Of a stretch of DNA of 64,000 nucleotides, positions 38,701 to 52,195 are shown in pieces; position 1 is the stretch's first letter, and each line of letters opens with the position of its first letter. The notes beneath the pieces were generated by a model, which saw nothing but the letters and a program-made list of their open reading frames with translations, had not been told where the DNA came from and made no database searches. The position numbers and the translations under genes are program-made. The DNA is taken from assembly GCA_013397455.1 (NCBI GenBank), contig VYZB01000077.1, positions 2,370,717-2,434,716 on the forward strand. Direction: 5' to 3'. The DNA comes from Crotophaga sulcirostris (Eukaryota; Chordata; Aves; Cuculiformes; Crotophagidae).

Positions 38701-40778
38701 CTGAGTTCTCTGCCTGTTTGTAGTCTGTGCCTACTTGTAAAATGTAGCTGTGCTTTTTTTCAAACCAAAATGTGTTACTAGCCAATATTTTAGGAAAAAA
38801 AAATATTTTGCAAGGTTGAACACTTCTGAGAGTGCCTCTTGACAGAAATTTGGCAGTGCCTCACAGTTGACCTCAGTCCTTTTACTCTAGGCGTTTTGCT
38901 GTTTTCTAGCTATATGACTAACAGGTTCAAGTATATGCACAGACATGAGATAGATGTGTTTATAACAACACGAATGTCATTGTCCCACCTATGCATCTAA
39001 GTTTTACTCCCTGTATTTTTATTGGACATATTATTTTAGGGAAAATGTTCTCCATCTTCTTTATATCCACACTGATTAGAGATTATCCAGAAGCATATAA
39101 AGTGGTCCAGGTTACAATGGCTATAGCACACTTGTGGTCCATACTCTGCAACCATGAAAGATCCAGGTTCATTATTACACACAATCCAGCACTTTGCAAC
39201 AGTTTCACCTTCTTTAACCTTAATGCCTCTGCCCCTTAATAACAGCTTACTATTTTATTGAAGCCTACAGTTTTCAGGAGATAGCATGGCAAAATGGACA
39301 TATTTCCACTTCAAGAACAATACACAGGAAAGTAAAAGGAAAAGCAGAGATTTGTTCAAAATAAATTGTTTCAGGAACCGCAGCATTTTTTCCTACATGT
39401 ATGTCATACCCTTGTTTCTGCTGCAATAACCTCATGCCTGCATATCCCCTTTCCTATTTGAAAAAAGCTACCACTACCTCCCTTCCTGGGGACAACTCTC
39501 ATAACAGAAGAATTTTGCCTTCCTTTTACAGGGCTTGAGTGCATTCACCAGTTAAGGTCTCTCTTGCTGACAATCTTCAAGCTTGTAAGAACACATTTTG
39601 AGAGTCTGAGTCTTCTATTAATTTTTTTAATGAAGTTATCAATGGCAGATTAAAGGAAAAGCAAATGGCATGACTGTATGAGGCTATGCATTCTCAGAAA
39701 ACCAGTTTGAAAAATTTATCTTTAAAGATGTTCTAGTTACTAATGCTGACATATGGTTGTTTACAAATGAAGCAAGAGAAACCAGCAAAAGCTCAGGTTG
39801 CCATCATATCTAATAGCACACCTAAAAGCACTAAGTAGCAGACAGTTGGTAGGATAATTAAAAACAACAAAAGTTGGTTCTAATCTGTTTTGCACTAATT
39901 AATCAACCCGACTAACTTGTCTGTGGCTAATGAAAACTAAACCACAAGTCAAACCCTCCCGTTAACAGATTCTGGTTCTGCTCAACAGTAAGAGAATGGA
40001 CTGAAAGATTTATCTTTGCAGATTCTCTGTTCAAATCTCTATTCCTTTCTGTCTCCATTCCAGTGACAGCTAAAATAAAGTTAACTTTCATCAACTTAAT
40101 CTTTCATAGGAAAAGACGGCATTCTCTGGCAAGATATCCCTTAAGGAATTGCCTTTTCCATTAGATTTCATGTCCTGACTGCAGATTAGCTCAACGTATG
40201 ATTATGTTTGTATGAGGAGAAAAAGCGTTCTTCAGATCTATTGTACAAACCCTTTTTTATTGTATTTTAATTCTAGCCAGTGGTGCTTGGAGAGATCAGA
40301 GGAGCATTCCAGATACTTAGTTTAAAAGAAGGAAGAAATTCTATAACTCTTTTTATTTTTACTGCATATTACTTGAATCCTGTGGATGAATTTGTAGTAT
40401 TAAATAAAATATTTCAAAGACCATTCTTTGGCATAGAGGTGAACTGGCAATAAAAAGTTCATGTCAATGCTATTAGGCTATTTTACATCCAAAATAGTGT
40501 GCTAGCATACAAACAGTCTGTTAAGAATGAATCCTGGTTCAAGGCAGCTCCCAAAATATGCCTAGAAATTATTCTGGAGTGCTAATTGACAAAAGACATG
40601 TTAGGGTGTTTTCTAACAGATTTGAAGTGCAAAGATTTGAGTTCAAAACTCAAATTCAAAACTCTCTGGAAGTGTTTAATCTTTTACAGACATAATCTCT
40701 ACTCTTAAATTTAAGATGTTGGGGTTTGGTCGTTTGTTTTTTTTTTTTTTACAAGTAGACAATATTTATATAACTTAC
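35760..40778 (-). other. Intron between visible exons 2 and 3
   Basis: This is AT-rich sequence of about 5.0 kb. It has an 18-base T run at 37584-37601, a 14-base T run at 40737-40750 and a possible ancient sauropsid dispersed repeat at about 38088-38210. I see no convincing exon on either strand. Confidence 0.75.
38088..38210. repeat. Possible ancient sauropsid dispersed repeat
   Basis: The blocks AGATCCAAATTGCCAGTGGA, CATTGACTTTATTAGGTGGA and CTGTCAGATCAG resemble a diverged repeat common in turtles and crocodilians (CATTGACTTCAATGG-type core). Similarity is by memory and loose. Confidence 0.28.
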
Positions 40779-40864
40779 CATCAGATTCTGACACTGCTGG
40801 CTCAGACGTTTGAGATACCATGGAGACATCTTCTGGCCTTTCTGCCAAATTATCTCCTTGCAAT
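40779..40864 (-). CDS. Internal exon 2 of the unrecognised gene
   Basis: This 86-nt exon has an acceptor following TTTTCCCACAATTTAG and the strong donor GATG|GTAAGT. It takes one base to complete the preceding codon, encodes 28 full codons and leaves one base. The peptide is polar and acidic (it contains LAERPEDVSMVSQ and EPAVSESD), with no globular motif, and is probably disordered. A 14-base T run on the plus strand begins 29 bases beyond the donor in the downstream intron. Phases agree with the exons on both sides. I recognise no family. Confidence 0.8.
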
Positions 40865-41176
40865 CTAAATTGTGGGAAAATGGAATGAAAACATTTGTAA
40901 TCATATTCCATAAATAAGACATAGAAAAGTGTTATCTCTGACTACATATGCTACTCGCAACATTGTCCTAATTAAAAAGGGTAGCCAACATCCATGGTTC
41001 AATCGTATCATCACAGATTGTCTAGTAACCAAAGGCAGCCTCTAATTAACAGTCTACAATCCTAGCTTAGATATTTTTGTAAGTCTTATTTTAACAACGA
41101 TGGGGGTTTGATGGTATTGTGCATATAAAACTGCAACATTTCTTCACTACTTTAGAGTATTTTAAGTGAACAAGAC

Positions 41177-42042
41177 TGTACTGGGTGTTTGCGTCAGGAT
41201 GTGGGCAGTGCAGGCAATGTAGGTCTAGCCTCAGTGAGCAGAGGTTGGGGCCGCCCTGTGCCGGACACAGGCGGTTCCCTCTGACTCCAAATGGCCCACG
41301 GCAGGACAAAGCTGAGCCCTTCAGCCAAAATGCTGGGGTTTTGGGGAAAACATAGTTAAGGAAGAGCAAAAAATACCACACAGGCAGAAGAGCAGGCAAC
41401 AGAAAGACTAGGAAACAGCAGTGATAACACCAAGGGCAGAGAAGTGGGTGCTCCATGTCCCGGAGTAGATAATCTCCAGCAGCTCATGGAGAGGAACATG
41501 CGAGAGCTCACATCCACTGCAGCCCATGAAGGTCCCACACCAGAGCAGGTGGATAAATCCCAGAGGGGTCATGGCCCATGGAGAATCCACAATGGAGCAG
41601 ATTTTTTTCCTGAAGGACTACAGCCCATTGGGATAGACCAGGCTGGAGCAATGCAAAAGTATGAGCAGGAAGGATTGGCAGAGAGGAGCTGTTATGGACT
41701 GACCACAGCCCCCCATTCCCTGTACCCTCTGTGCCGTTCAACGGGTGGGGAATGGGGTCTGCAGTGAAGGAGTGAAGCTGGGTCTGGAAAAGGGGGGAGG
41801 AAAGGTGTAGGTTTCATGTTTGTGGGTTTGTCTCTCATTTACCTAAATCTATTTTTATTGGCAATAAATTAAACTAATCTTCCCCATGTCAAGTCTGTTT
41901 TGCCCACGATAGTAGCTGGTAAGCAATTTCTCTGCCTTTATCTCAACCCACAAGCTTTTTCATCCTCTTCTCTCCCATGTCGCTCTGCTGAGAGGAGCGG
42001 CTGAGCGGTGGACTGGCCCTTAGCCAAGGCTAACCCACCACA
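41177..42042 (+). mobile_element. Avian ERVL-type LTR, about 866 bp, no target duplication found
   Basis: The element runs from TGTACTGGGTGTTTGCGTCA to TAACCCACCACA. Its centre has the imperfect CAGCCCATGG / GGAGCAG-type internal repeats typical of this bird LTR, and its 3' part has GGCAATAAATTAAACTAATC (AATAAA at 41863-41868), AGTCTGTTTTGCCC and TATCTCAACCCACAAGC. Flanks are AAGAC on the left and GGGAA on the right, so no matching duplication is seen, owing to decay, deletion or a slightly wrong end. There is no internal retroviral region. The open frames inside are shadows. Confidence 0.88.
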
Positions 42043-45000
42043 GGGAAATACGTGCAAGAATATTCCCTCCTCCTTTTTTTACTTTTTAAAAGAAAAGTAC
42101 AGTAATTATGGCAGGCTTCACCTTCAGGCTTTCCTACTGCAACAGCTGACTGCAATGCTTTGACAGCAATTTAAATGAGCATCTCAAGAGTCCCACCATC
42201 CTTCTTCAGGCTCTTATGAATTCTGAGTAGAGATTCTGCTCTGAAGAAATGGTTTGTAGCTCTTAACACAATATAAGTTCCATTTACATAAAGTTTATCT
42301 TAACATGAATTTATTCAGACATGAAAAGAATAAGGAAAATGCAATTTAATTTTGCAAAGTCCAGAAATCATAAAAATGCACTGAGGTAAAACTTTGGGGA
42401 AAGAAAGAACCTATCTCTTAAAAAAAGGTCCTTTCACTATGTATTCTCATCTTCTGCAGCTGCTTTACAGTAAACTTTGACTTAGCCTTTGAAACCAAGC
42501 AGAACTCCTATATCTGCCCTGTTTGAATTTCACATTTTATGACTCCTAGTGTTATCTAATATATTTGGATCTTAACTCATTTATTTGTTTGTACCTTCTG
42601 AAAGCCATTTCCCCCACCATTACTTTGGTTCCTTTTATAGCCCCTGGGATAGCTTATTTATGATGGAAAGATCAATGCAAATTCATAATTACTTTTACTT
42701 GAGAAGACAGTTCCACATAACACAAAACACCTCAAGGCAACAAAAGTGTAAAACTTAGAAGCTGTGAATCTAATTTTGAAAATTACTTCCATGAATCTTA
42801 TACCTGGTTTGTACAGCTCTAGTAACCAAGTCTTTAAAAGCCTAGCTTGTCAAACAGCCTCTTCTAAAGAAGAGAGTTAAACAGAAGTAAAGAACTTTGT
42901 ACCATTATCATAAAGATATTCAAATTGGGAGAAAACGAATTGCAAATTAAATAACCATGCAAAAAAGGAAGATCTCAAAATCACATCACTTTGCACTAAA
43001 ATTGGCCTGTCCTCCTTCATTACATACATGAGTGCTTACTGCAAGCACGTATTAAATCGCAGGAATCAGAAGCAATGTACTCTTCTCAGCACCCATGTTG
43101 ATAGTTTGTCTTTAATTAAAAGGAAAATTACTCCTACCTTCTCTCTATATTGCAGTCATTAAAAAATTATCTCTACAAGTAGGAGTTGCTTCTTTTATCC
43201 CATCAGAATTTTCAAGATTTTATAATACGTTCCTATTCTGAGCTTTCATAAATCCAAACCAGGCATGAACAATTGCAATTATTCTCATCTTATTCCAGAA
43301 ATTACATATATTTTAGTGGCCCATTACCTCATGAAAAATATGCACAGCATCTTTTCTTTAGTCAGAAAAGCCATTTCATATGATTTCTCTTCTTTAGGGG
43401 AAAAAGGTTGGGTGAACTGGGAGGGTCGATGCATGGGTGGATGGGTGAATAAGATGTTTGACAAATCTGGGACTCATTTTTACATCCAGTTTTCAATTTA
43501 TTCATGTATTTCTTACATGCAGATTTGTATTGGAATAGATTCACATGTGACTCGGGCAATAAAAAACGTCACAAATACTATTGCTTGCCAAAAGGATTCT
43601 GTTACTTGAACTATTCTGATTTATTTTTCAATACTAACATTATTCATAAGACACCTCCAGAGTAAAATGAAAACACTTAAAAATTCTTAAGCAATAGATT
43701 AGAAAGAAGCATACATTTAAAAGAGGTTCTGAATGTTTCAGATATAGTTTCTAATCTGTCCTTGTTTATGCTCCTTTCTTCCCTGGTTCTTTCTTATTGA
43801 ATGTCTTCCAGGAAATCTGTGATGCACCATGCTGTAAGCATCATTAATGTTGAAAGGCTTAAGGTATGAGATCCGCTTATCTGATCCCCAGTACTACAAA
43901 AGTATTTTCATCTCCAACTCTTTTTTTCAGCCCAGTTATACATAAAAGTGTAAACTCTAAAGTAGACTTGATTCTTTATTGCCAGGTACCAGACAGAAAT
44001 TCCTTTAGCAAAAGAAGATAAAATGATGATCAAAATACTGTGTTGGAACTTTTCATCCACTGCTTTGGAGAAGGCAATTTAAAAAGAGGAATGTATATGA
44101 GTCTTAAATTCTTGTTTGCAAATCTGAAAAGACTTCAGTTTTTCCAAAATGGTGGCAAGCTTTGAAAATCTTGGCTTATATTTTCAGTGTATAAATAAAT
44201 AAACAAACAAAAAGGAAACCAAAAAAAGGAATTCTAAATTTGATACCTGATAGTCAACTTTTTTTCTATATGCATCCTGTTTACACTGTGATCTCTTCCT
44301 TACAAGCCATTGTTTTAGTTACATTCAACTAGCTCCATACTGGAGCTTCAAGAGCTACAAAAGCAAACAGCCACCAGGCAAATACTTCAATTTCCTTTGA
44401 CCCAGAAATGCATTCTGTAGGACTTGTTCTAAGAAAACTGCCATGGACTTCAGGACCAAAGACATGCTAAATTCTACAGGAAGCATGCAGCAGCATTATA
44501 CCAGGTCTATCACTGCAAACAAGCTTGTGCATGTGTGAAACACAGTCATAGTACCAGCACGATTTAGAAAATATGGTACTGTAAGAGCAGGGAGGACAAA
44601 ATTATTTAATCTATGTTCCTTGAATGCATCATGGCTTAACAAAATCCTATATTGCCTCATCAGCAGAAGGAAACTGCAAACGGGAAAAATAGAGACAAAA
44701 TTGAAATTACAGATTTTTTTTTTCACCCACTATTTTGAAAAGGTCTTTTCACACTTCTGAACAATTTTTAAGCATACACAGTATTATTTAAGAAATCACA
44801 GTGATTAAAGTCATCAAAAAGAAAACATGTTGATTCCTTTAGGATTCAGACTAGGGAAATATTTTCTCTTGACTTGATAGCTGAAAAAGCAATGTTTTCT
44901 ACAAATGTTTAAGATTTCTCACCTTATCAAATATTTTAGATTATTTACATGTAAATTGCCTTTATCTACTATGTTAATTATTCTATTATTGATGGTGCAA

Positions 45001-48000
45001 TATCTGGAAGTATGAGTAACCTACTCAAAAAAATACCCAACCTGTTTTTTTTCTTGTCTAAAAGATGAGTCATAAATTTTCACCAGAAAAAATTAAAATT
45101 ACTTCAGCATGCACAAAGGTGATATGAAATGAATGTTGCGGTTTGATTCAGTAACATATTTACCTAAATAGATTACTCTGATTTAAAATTCATGCCCTTG
45201 TTAAATGCATTGCTGGACTCAAGCACTTAGGACATTTTTATTACTTCAAACATAGATTGTTAGAGAATGGGACATGTCATAAAGATGAGGATACTAGAAT
45301 TAACCTTTTTTACCAGATGGAAAAATATGAAGATGAAACTATTATTTGAATCCCAGTTGCTAAACTGAAATGAAAATTAGGTTACCTCCATGATTTATGT
45401 GATTAACATCCCACCACCAATGCAAATAACCTACATAAAATCCCATTTTTTACTAACATGTCAACCTCCTTTTAAACATCTTCAATATTTCCTTGGCAAT
45501 TTTCACTGCCCAGTAACACCTCAGAACATATTGGTCTGTGGTATCACAATTGCCAACAGTCTTACTGAAACACTTGTAAATCCCAATGATCAGAGAGGCT
45601 GAAAAAAACCTCACTGACTCATTGATTTCATCCTGCGGGCAGTGCAAAAAGCAGTACCCTGGGGAAGCATCAGATACTTGTTTCTACTCTCATTCCGTTT
45701 GTTGCAAAAAAAGTGAAATAAAGCATACTAATGGCCATAAAGATTTCAACTTATTTCCATTTTCAAGATGACAAAACATTCCAAGGGAATTTTACAGGGA
45801 TTAAATATGCAGTATGTAAGTATCTGTAACATGAATTTAGTGACAGGAACATTGTATACCATACAGGCAGGCTAAGGATTCAGCTCAGATCTGCATTTTC
45901 TGCTTGGTGGAAGAGTTCTGTCAAGTGTAGTCCAGCTGGAAAAAACTGATCAAGTGCCACAAAATCTCAAGCTTCTCTTGTGCCTAACCTTTCCAAAAGA
46001 CGCATTCTAGCACTCAAAAACAGACTCGGGCTTTTCTGACAGCACAATCTAAGAAGGAAATATCACATGGACTAACTTTATTTCCCTTCATAGCAACCTC
46101 CTCATCCTCCCATCCCGTTTTCAAAGGCACAAAAATATATCTGTGGCAATCAGTTCATTGCCATCAAGAGGAAACACTGAGTGCATCGTGATCTTTCTTC
46201 TAGCATTACTTAGCAGGTGGAAATAAATTGGCACAGTATGATCAGTGATTCTGTAAGACCAGCTTTGCTTTGAACTTGAACAGCCATCCAGCATATCGTT
46301 TGTTTCTAGATTGTGCTGTCTGTTTGAATCAGATTATAGAGTCAGATTCTTCCACGTATTTGCATAAAGCAAAGAGTATTCTGTTAGTACTAAAGAAGGA
46401 ATGGATGAGTTGTATGAATGAATACATGCTATAAGGCTTTTTTAAAGTCAATACTGAGAATTCTATAGCAGTAACATTCTTCATTAGAAGAATTTGAAAA
46501 ACTTGGAACACTTCCCTTTTAGTTTCTGAAATTCATCAGTAAGTCCTTTTCATAATACAACACTTGCTAGTTAATTATGCAAAAAATATTAAATTTTAAG
46601 CTATCTATATAATTTTATCTAATTACAGCTATATAGAAGTAGGTATAAGAAAGTACCCTTACATAAGGAAGGTCTGTTCTCTGCAATCTGCCAATCTTTG
46701 AAATGACATCTACTTTTTCTTAACACAGTTCTCCCAGACATATTTCTTAGCAATCTTTTTTTCTAACCAAACTGATGTTACTCAAGCAGAATGTGTGGTG
46801 AAACTTGTCACGAGTATCTGAAAGCTAGTCCTTCCCAAAACTTTACATATTTGACAAGAGAATAAACGTTGATGGTATCCTGAGTCCAGATGAGTTTATT
46901 ACTCTTCATTATTGTAATTGGTTACATGGCAGATCATTACAATTCCCCAGTCTTTCCGTGTGACATGTGATAGAACTAGTGGTCTTGTTTTAGATTTCTC
47001 TGATACCCATCAATATTCAATGTACATGAGCTATTAAGTGCACAGCTTCTTTACATTATGGTAATTGCTGCATTAGAAAGATGCTAGACCTCACTCGGAA
47101 GCTGAAGAGCCAAGATGATGCTACAAAACAACTCATCCCCCCAAAAAACAAAAAAAACTCCTAACAGAAGGAGGGTTATCATATTTGGACAAACTCTACT
47201 TTAATTCCCAAATAAAGAACTACAGGCATGAGCTATAGAATTACTGTGTATGTGCCTGTCCTTCAAATACTAGTACATGACTATGGGAATTCTTTTTTCT
47301 TTTTAAACATAGCAAGCTAGAGCTTATATATTTGATCAATTTCTGATGTTCCTCACAGGTGAAGTACAACATAAACTTTGAAATTCCACTTGAGAAGAAA
47401 TCCTGAAAAGCTCTTATTTCAAGAAAATACAAATGCTTTGGCTGGCTTTTTATCAATAAAGACAAATTCCTCCAGGGGTTCCAAGACAGTAAAGGGCAAT
47501 GCCCAAGGAAGAAGTGGGAAATCGAACGCCTGAGAATTGCAGCTCCAGCCATTCTCTGCTCTGCCCCGTGTCAGCTAAATTTTGTTGAATCTGGCTAATT
47601 TCTGTAAAACATTTTGGTTCCTGTGAATCATTATTTCCTAAAGAACACATATTTCATTGGAAAATTCCTGATCTGCTTTGCTGAAGACTCATCTGACTTC
47701 TTTTAGACAAACACAGCGAAAAGTAGGGGAAAGTTCAGCAAAGAATTCTTGGACCTTTCAGCAAGAAAGGCAGTAAAGCTGGTTTTATGTTAACTCAAGA
47801 CCAGTGTACATTTTTAAGCCTACAACCACAAAGAAAGGTTCTCAACAAAACCAGAGGTGATTTCATGTTTTTATTAGAATCTTAATTAAGGAGGTTTTGG
47901 CTTGTTGAATCCATGATTTTGCTTGTATTATTTCAAAGTAGGTTAACTATGCTCTTGAAAATGTTCTAACAGTTATTAACTCAGATCAAAACCTGTAACA

Positions 48001-50013
48001 TACATTTTGCAAGATTAATGAATATCATGAGCTCATTAACAAAAGAAACATTAAAAATATAACATGATATGTTCCTTTGGCAACCAAAGGAAATTTCAGT
48101 CATAGACAAGGAGAATGATAAACTGGACTTCTTAGACTTCCTTTTTTTTTCCCCCCTTTTTTTGTGGTTCCTTTCTGTAATTTAAAACATTAAGTCTACA
48201 TCTAACATCTTGCTCTGATATCACTGTAATACTGAACTATAATTTCCCCTAGAACAAATCCATAACTCCAGGGAAATTATAGCAACAGAGATCAGACAAC
48301 AGAAGTCCTGAAAGCCCCCACATACTTTTAAGTTACATTGAATGTTTTCTTGCACCTTTCCCTAGCAACCTCAAGACCACACCAGTAACAGTACTCCAAA
48401 TTTTATAACCATTTTCCTAACTTACCTCAAATAGTTTATTTCATTCTTTGTTCTCAAACTTACTGATTCAAATTCTGATCTCATACACCTTAACTTGCTG
48501 TCTCCACAAGTTCTGCACTCCTTTATACTCATGTAAAATCCAAAGCTTCTCCAGCATGTAAATGTAAAGCCAGGAATTTCTGACCTACTCCATTTGTTCT
48601 AATAATGTCTTTTACAAAAAATATGTTAAAAATGTGCCAGCAAAATTCTTGGTGTATTCAGAGGCACAGAGACAAAAAGATGTCAATTTTTCAGTAGAGA
48701 CTATGCCAGTTAATGTAATTGTAAAGTTATACTAAATAAATATTATTAAACATTATACAGTCAAAAGTACTCTTTTGCTGGTAAAACTCTCCAACTGCTT
48801 TGGTTACCTACTCTAACTTCCTAACGAAGATTAGATTTTAAAAGAAGATTATACAAATTTCAGATCAATAAACTATAGAAGAAAAACGTCTTAGATCTAT
48901 GCAGGCAAACAACAGAGAATTCTGAAATCAGTGGGTAATGAGACCACTCAAGCCTGAAGTAAGAATGGAAAGCTCTGTAGCATATTGCCTTGTTATATTA
49001 AAAAGTCAGCATCACAGCTTCTGTTTTTACCATAGGCAAAAACACAGGAAGCATATACACTGAAGAGGAATGAAGCATGACGACTACTGGATTATCCTGC
49101 GGAACCTTATCCAGGAAGGAAGTTAGTTTGAAAATTAAACTGTAAGACTACATGAATAAATACAGATATTTAACAAAATTTCTGAATCAAATGTAGGAAT
49201 ATAAGCTTAATGACATATTCAGCATACTCCTCAAGAAAGCTGTATAATTTCTTTAAATCCATTTTAAAGAAGGGGTGCAAAGCTCTCAGGCAGGAGTATG
49301 CTGTTACTACCATCAATTCTATTTATGTGAGATATGCACATCGTATACTCTGATATAAGTAACAGTAAATCTAAAATAACTTAGCTTTCACTGATACCAT
49401 TCAAATTGCAGTCTGTTTCTTATTTTTGCACTCACTTTCTCAATGCTTCACACTAAAACACAGCAAATGATTTGAAAATTCATAAAAACTATTGTTAAGA
49501 AAGTATTTTGGTTGAAGTTAATTCTCTTCCTGCAAATTAAAAGGATTATTTTTCAGCCAGTCTTGGAAGTTTTTTGTGGAAAGTTCACACGTCCCCAATC
49601 TGTAATTCGCAGCCATAATGTTTTTCAGTTGGTAAAATCAGAATATCCACTTGCTGAGCAAAACTTACACATTGGCACAGCCTGCAAAATAATCTTTTCT
49701 GTGTGCTGTTTGCCTTTTCAAAATGTCTGAATGCAGGTCTTTGTGCATTTAAAGAAGTACACTCTGCAGCTATTTCTGAGGAGAACCCAAAGTGGAAATA
49801 TATTTCCCAGAGTAAGGAATCCATAAAGAGACTGAATTATCTAATCCTTTTACAAGATGGGGAATTAAGCCATTCTTATGGCAATCTTTTATCTACTGCT
49901 GGCTTCAAACCATTATCTCACAGGAGAAAAATTACAGTCTTTGTCAGCCTTTTCAGACTTAATACTCTTTCTTCCCCTGTGAACCATTATTTCTAGGACT
50001 TGTGAGAGAGTTT

Positions 50014-50036
50014 TGTGTGTGCGTGTGCATGTGTGT
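50014..50036 (+). repeat. Short TG-rich tract
   Basis: An interrupted alternating TG run of about 23 bases with GC and CA steps. Too short to matter beyond possible length polymorphism. Confidence 0.6.
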
Positions 50037-52160
50037 CTTTAAGAGCTATATTAAACTGTTATCCAGAGCCTCAAATTATGATTAACAAGCTTCCCAACCT
50101 CATGATCTCCTGGCTTCCTCCCTATATTGTCTGCATCCAGAAGCAACTGCTATTGCTGATATACATCATAGAGCAGCACCAAACAGAAAGAATCTATGAA
50201 CATTGTAATAAAGAATTAGCTTGCAAAGCACACATCAAGGAGAGCAAGGGAAAAGAAGGGAGAAAAACTTGGGAAAGCACTTGTCTTTTTAAATTATTGA
50301 GGGGGTTAGATGTGTTTTGTAAAAGACAGACGTCTACAAATGAAGGACAGGATGAAATGGATGTTACCCTCTATTGAATTGAGAGACAATACAATAATTT
50401 TCAGGACTAGACAAAGTAATATTAATTTCATTTTCAAATATGCTTCTACTGCTTTCATTATTACAAATCAAAACTAGTACTTTCAAAAGAACTAAAAAAT
50501 CCTTTAATTCTATACTTCTACAGCATTTTTAAATGTTTACAAGAGCACCAACCTCCTCATATCAGTGCCATGCTTTTACAAACAGCCAGAGATAATAAAA
50601 GTATAGCTGGTGTTGAATAACAGTTCTTAGAAAAGATGTTCTAGTGACACATCATTCATTTACAGCATCTTATACTATATTCTTCCTTCATAACCACAGT
50701 CAGACACTAATTCCCTGTCAGTAAAGTTACAGTAGGGCTTTCTCTAGATGAACTTGAGGCACTAAGTGCCATGTTTCCAAAAATAGTCCTATCATGGGAA
50801 CAGTACATTAGTATGTATGCATAAGATGCAAGTCACTTGCAAATGTTATGCACTTAGTATATATGTTTCAAGTGTAAGTCTGTTTTACTAACATGCAAAC
50901 ATTTATTTCCTCAAACAGAGTCCTAACTGATTAACAGTTATTTATGTCAAAACCAACAAGACTACTTGACATGCAGTCTTTAGGAAAATGAAATAGCTGC
51001 TAAAACAAACTCAGAGAGAAATGCTTTGTCTCTGAAAAAATGCGCAATGCAAGCACACAGACACATACTGTTCCTTTTAAAGAGATATATGCTTCATCTA
51101 AAAATACTGGTTTCTTCACAGTTTACATAATTCTTGATAACAGACGATTTTTTTATTATCACAGTATTTTGTGGAACTTCTGATAGGTCTGAAATCATTG
51201 CTTGGTGGATTTAACCAGTGGGAAATTCTGGTGAAAAAGACAGGGGAAAGAAGTCTTTTCCTCCTGTCTGAGCACTTGATATACATCTCCTGTCGCATAT
51301 GGTTCCCCTTCCAAGACAGAGTTAAGATTTTGAAAATAGAGAGACCTTGGCCATTGTTTTAAAACACACATTTTCTGGGAGTTTGCCATAAAACTAATTA
51401 ATGTTTGGAATTAAAAATTATAATAACTTGTGTATTTTAGAGATCAACGTTAGATCTATGAACTAAAAAAACCCATTTGACACAGATATTCTGTATTTTG
51501 CAAATAGTAGGACGTTCAAAGGAAACAAGAGTCAGTGAAAGAAAAGGTAAGCCAGTGTGTTACTCTGACAATTTAGCAAATCAACCTACCACCTCTTAAA
51601 AATTAATTTATGTTCTGACATGACAGCCTTAAGATAAGTAAAAATATTTTCTGTATTATTTGTTTCTTTAGTATTCTCCTATTTTTTTCAAAGGACATGT
51701 AAGATACCAAAGTGGTACACCACTTCAGAAAAGGAAAGATAAAGTGATTTATTTTAGCTGGTTTTAACTCTTACAAAATCAAGAGAAGACAAGACACTAT
51801 TGCGGTTATTTATGCACCAAAGCTGGGCAAATTAATCACTGTCCAGATTCAACTTAGCAAAAAAGCTAAGTGAAAATTTTTCAGTGATTTTTTTCTGTTA
51901 CAAGTTTTTCTTTTTTTGTAATTCTTTTAGTTTTTCTACCTTACAAGAAGCTCTAAGTAGCAAAAGGAAAAATATGGGTTTTCTCCACAATTTGACGAAG
52001 TGAAAGGAAAGTTATAAGGCATTACTCTACAGAGTTTCATTTGCTTGCTTACCACTCTTAAGAGGAAAAAGTTGTAAACAGGACAAGGTCTGTGAAACTA
52101 GCACAAACATGAGGAAAATTCAGCTCTTTGAAACAAGAAGTCCAAAGAAATGAAGGTAAC

Positions 52161-52195
52161 AAAAAAAGAAAAAAAAAAGAAAAAAAAGAAAAAAA
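52161..52195 (+). repeat. 35-base homopurine (A with spaced G) tract
   Basis: A run of A broken by single G at near-regular spacing of 7-10 bases, homopyrimidine on the transcribed gene's sense strand. Possibly a decayed poly-A tail or a simple repeat; no retroelement body was recognised next to it. Confidence 0.75.

Noticed and set aside
41091..41767. Several 60-121 codon frames on both strands
   Set aside because: They lie almost entirely within the LTR at 41177-42042 and are shadows of its GC-rich repeats.
43265..43609. 114-codon plus-strand frame
   Set aside because: No domain, no splice context, composition like the surrounding AT-rich DNA.
50015..50377. 120-codon plus-strand frame beginning over a TG-rich tract
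   Set aside because: Its start is a microsatellite reading (CACACV-like), and the rest has no recognisable motif or splice signals that fit.
52161..52195. Poly-A tail of a processed pseudogene
   Set aside because: No recognisable coding remnant or target duplication next to it; better treated as a simple repeat.
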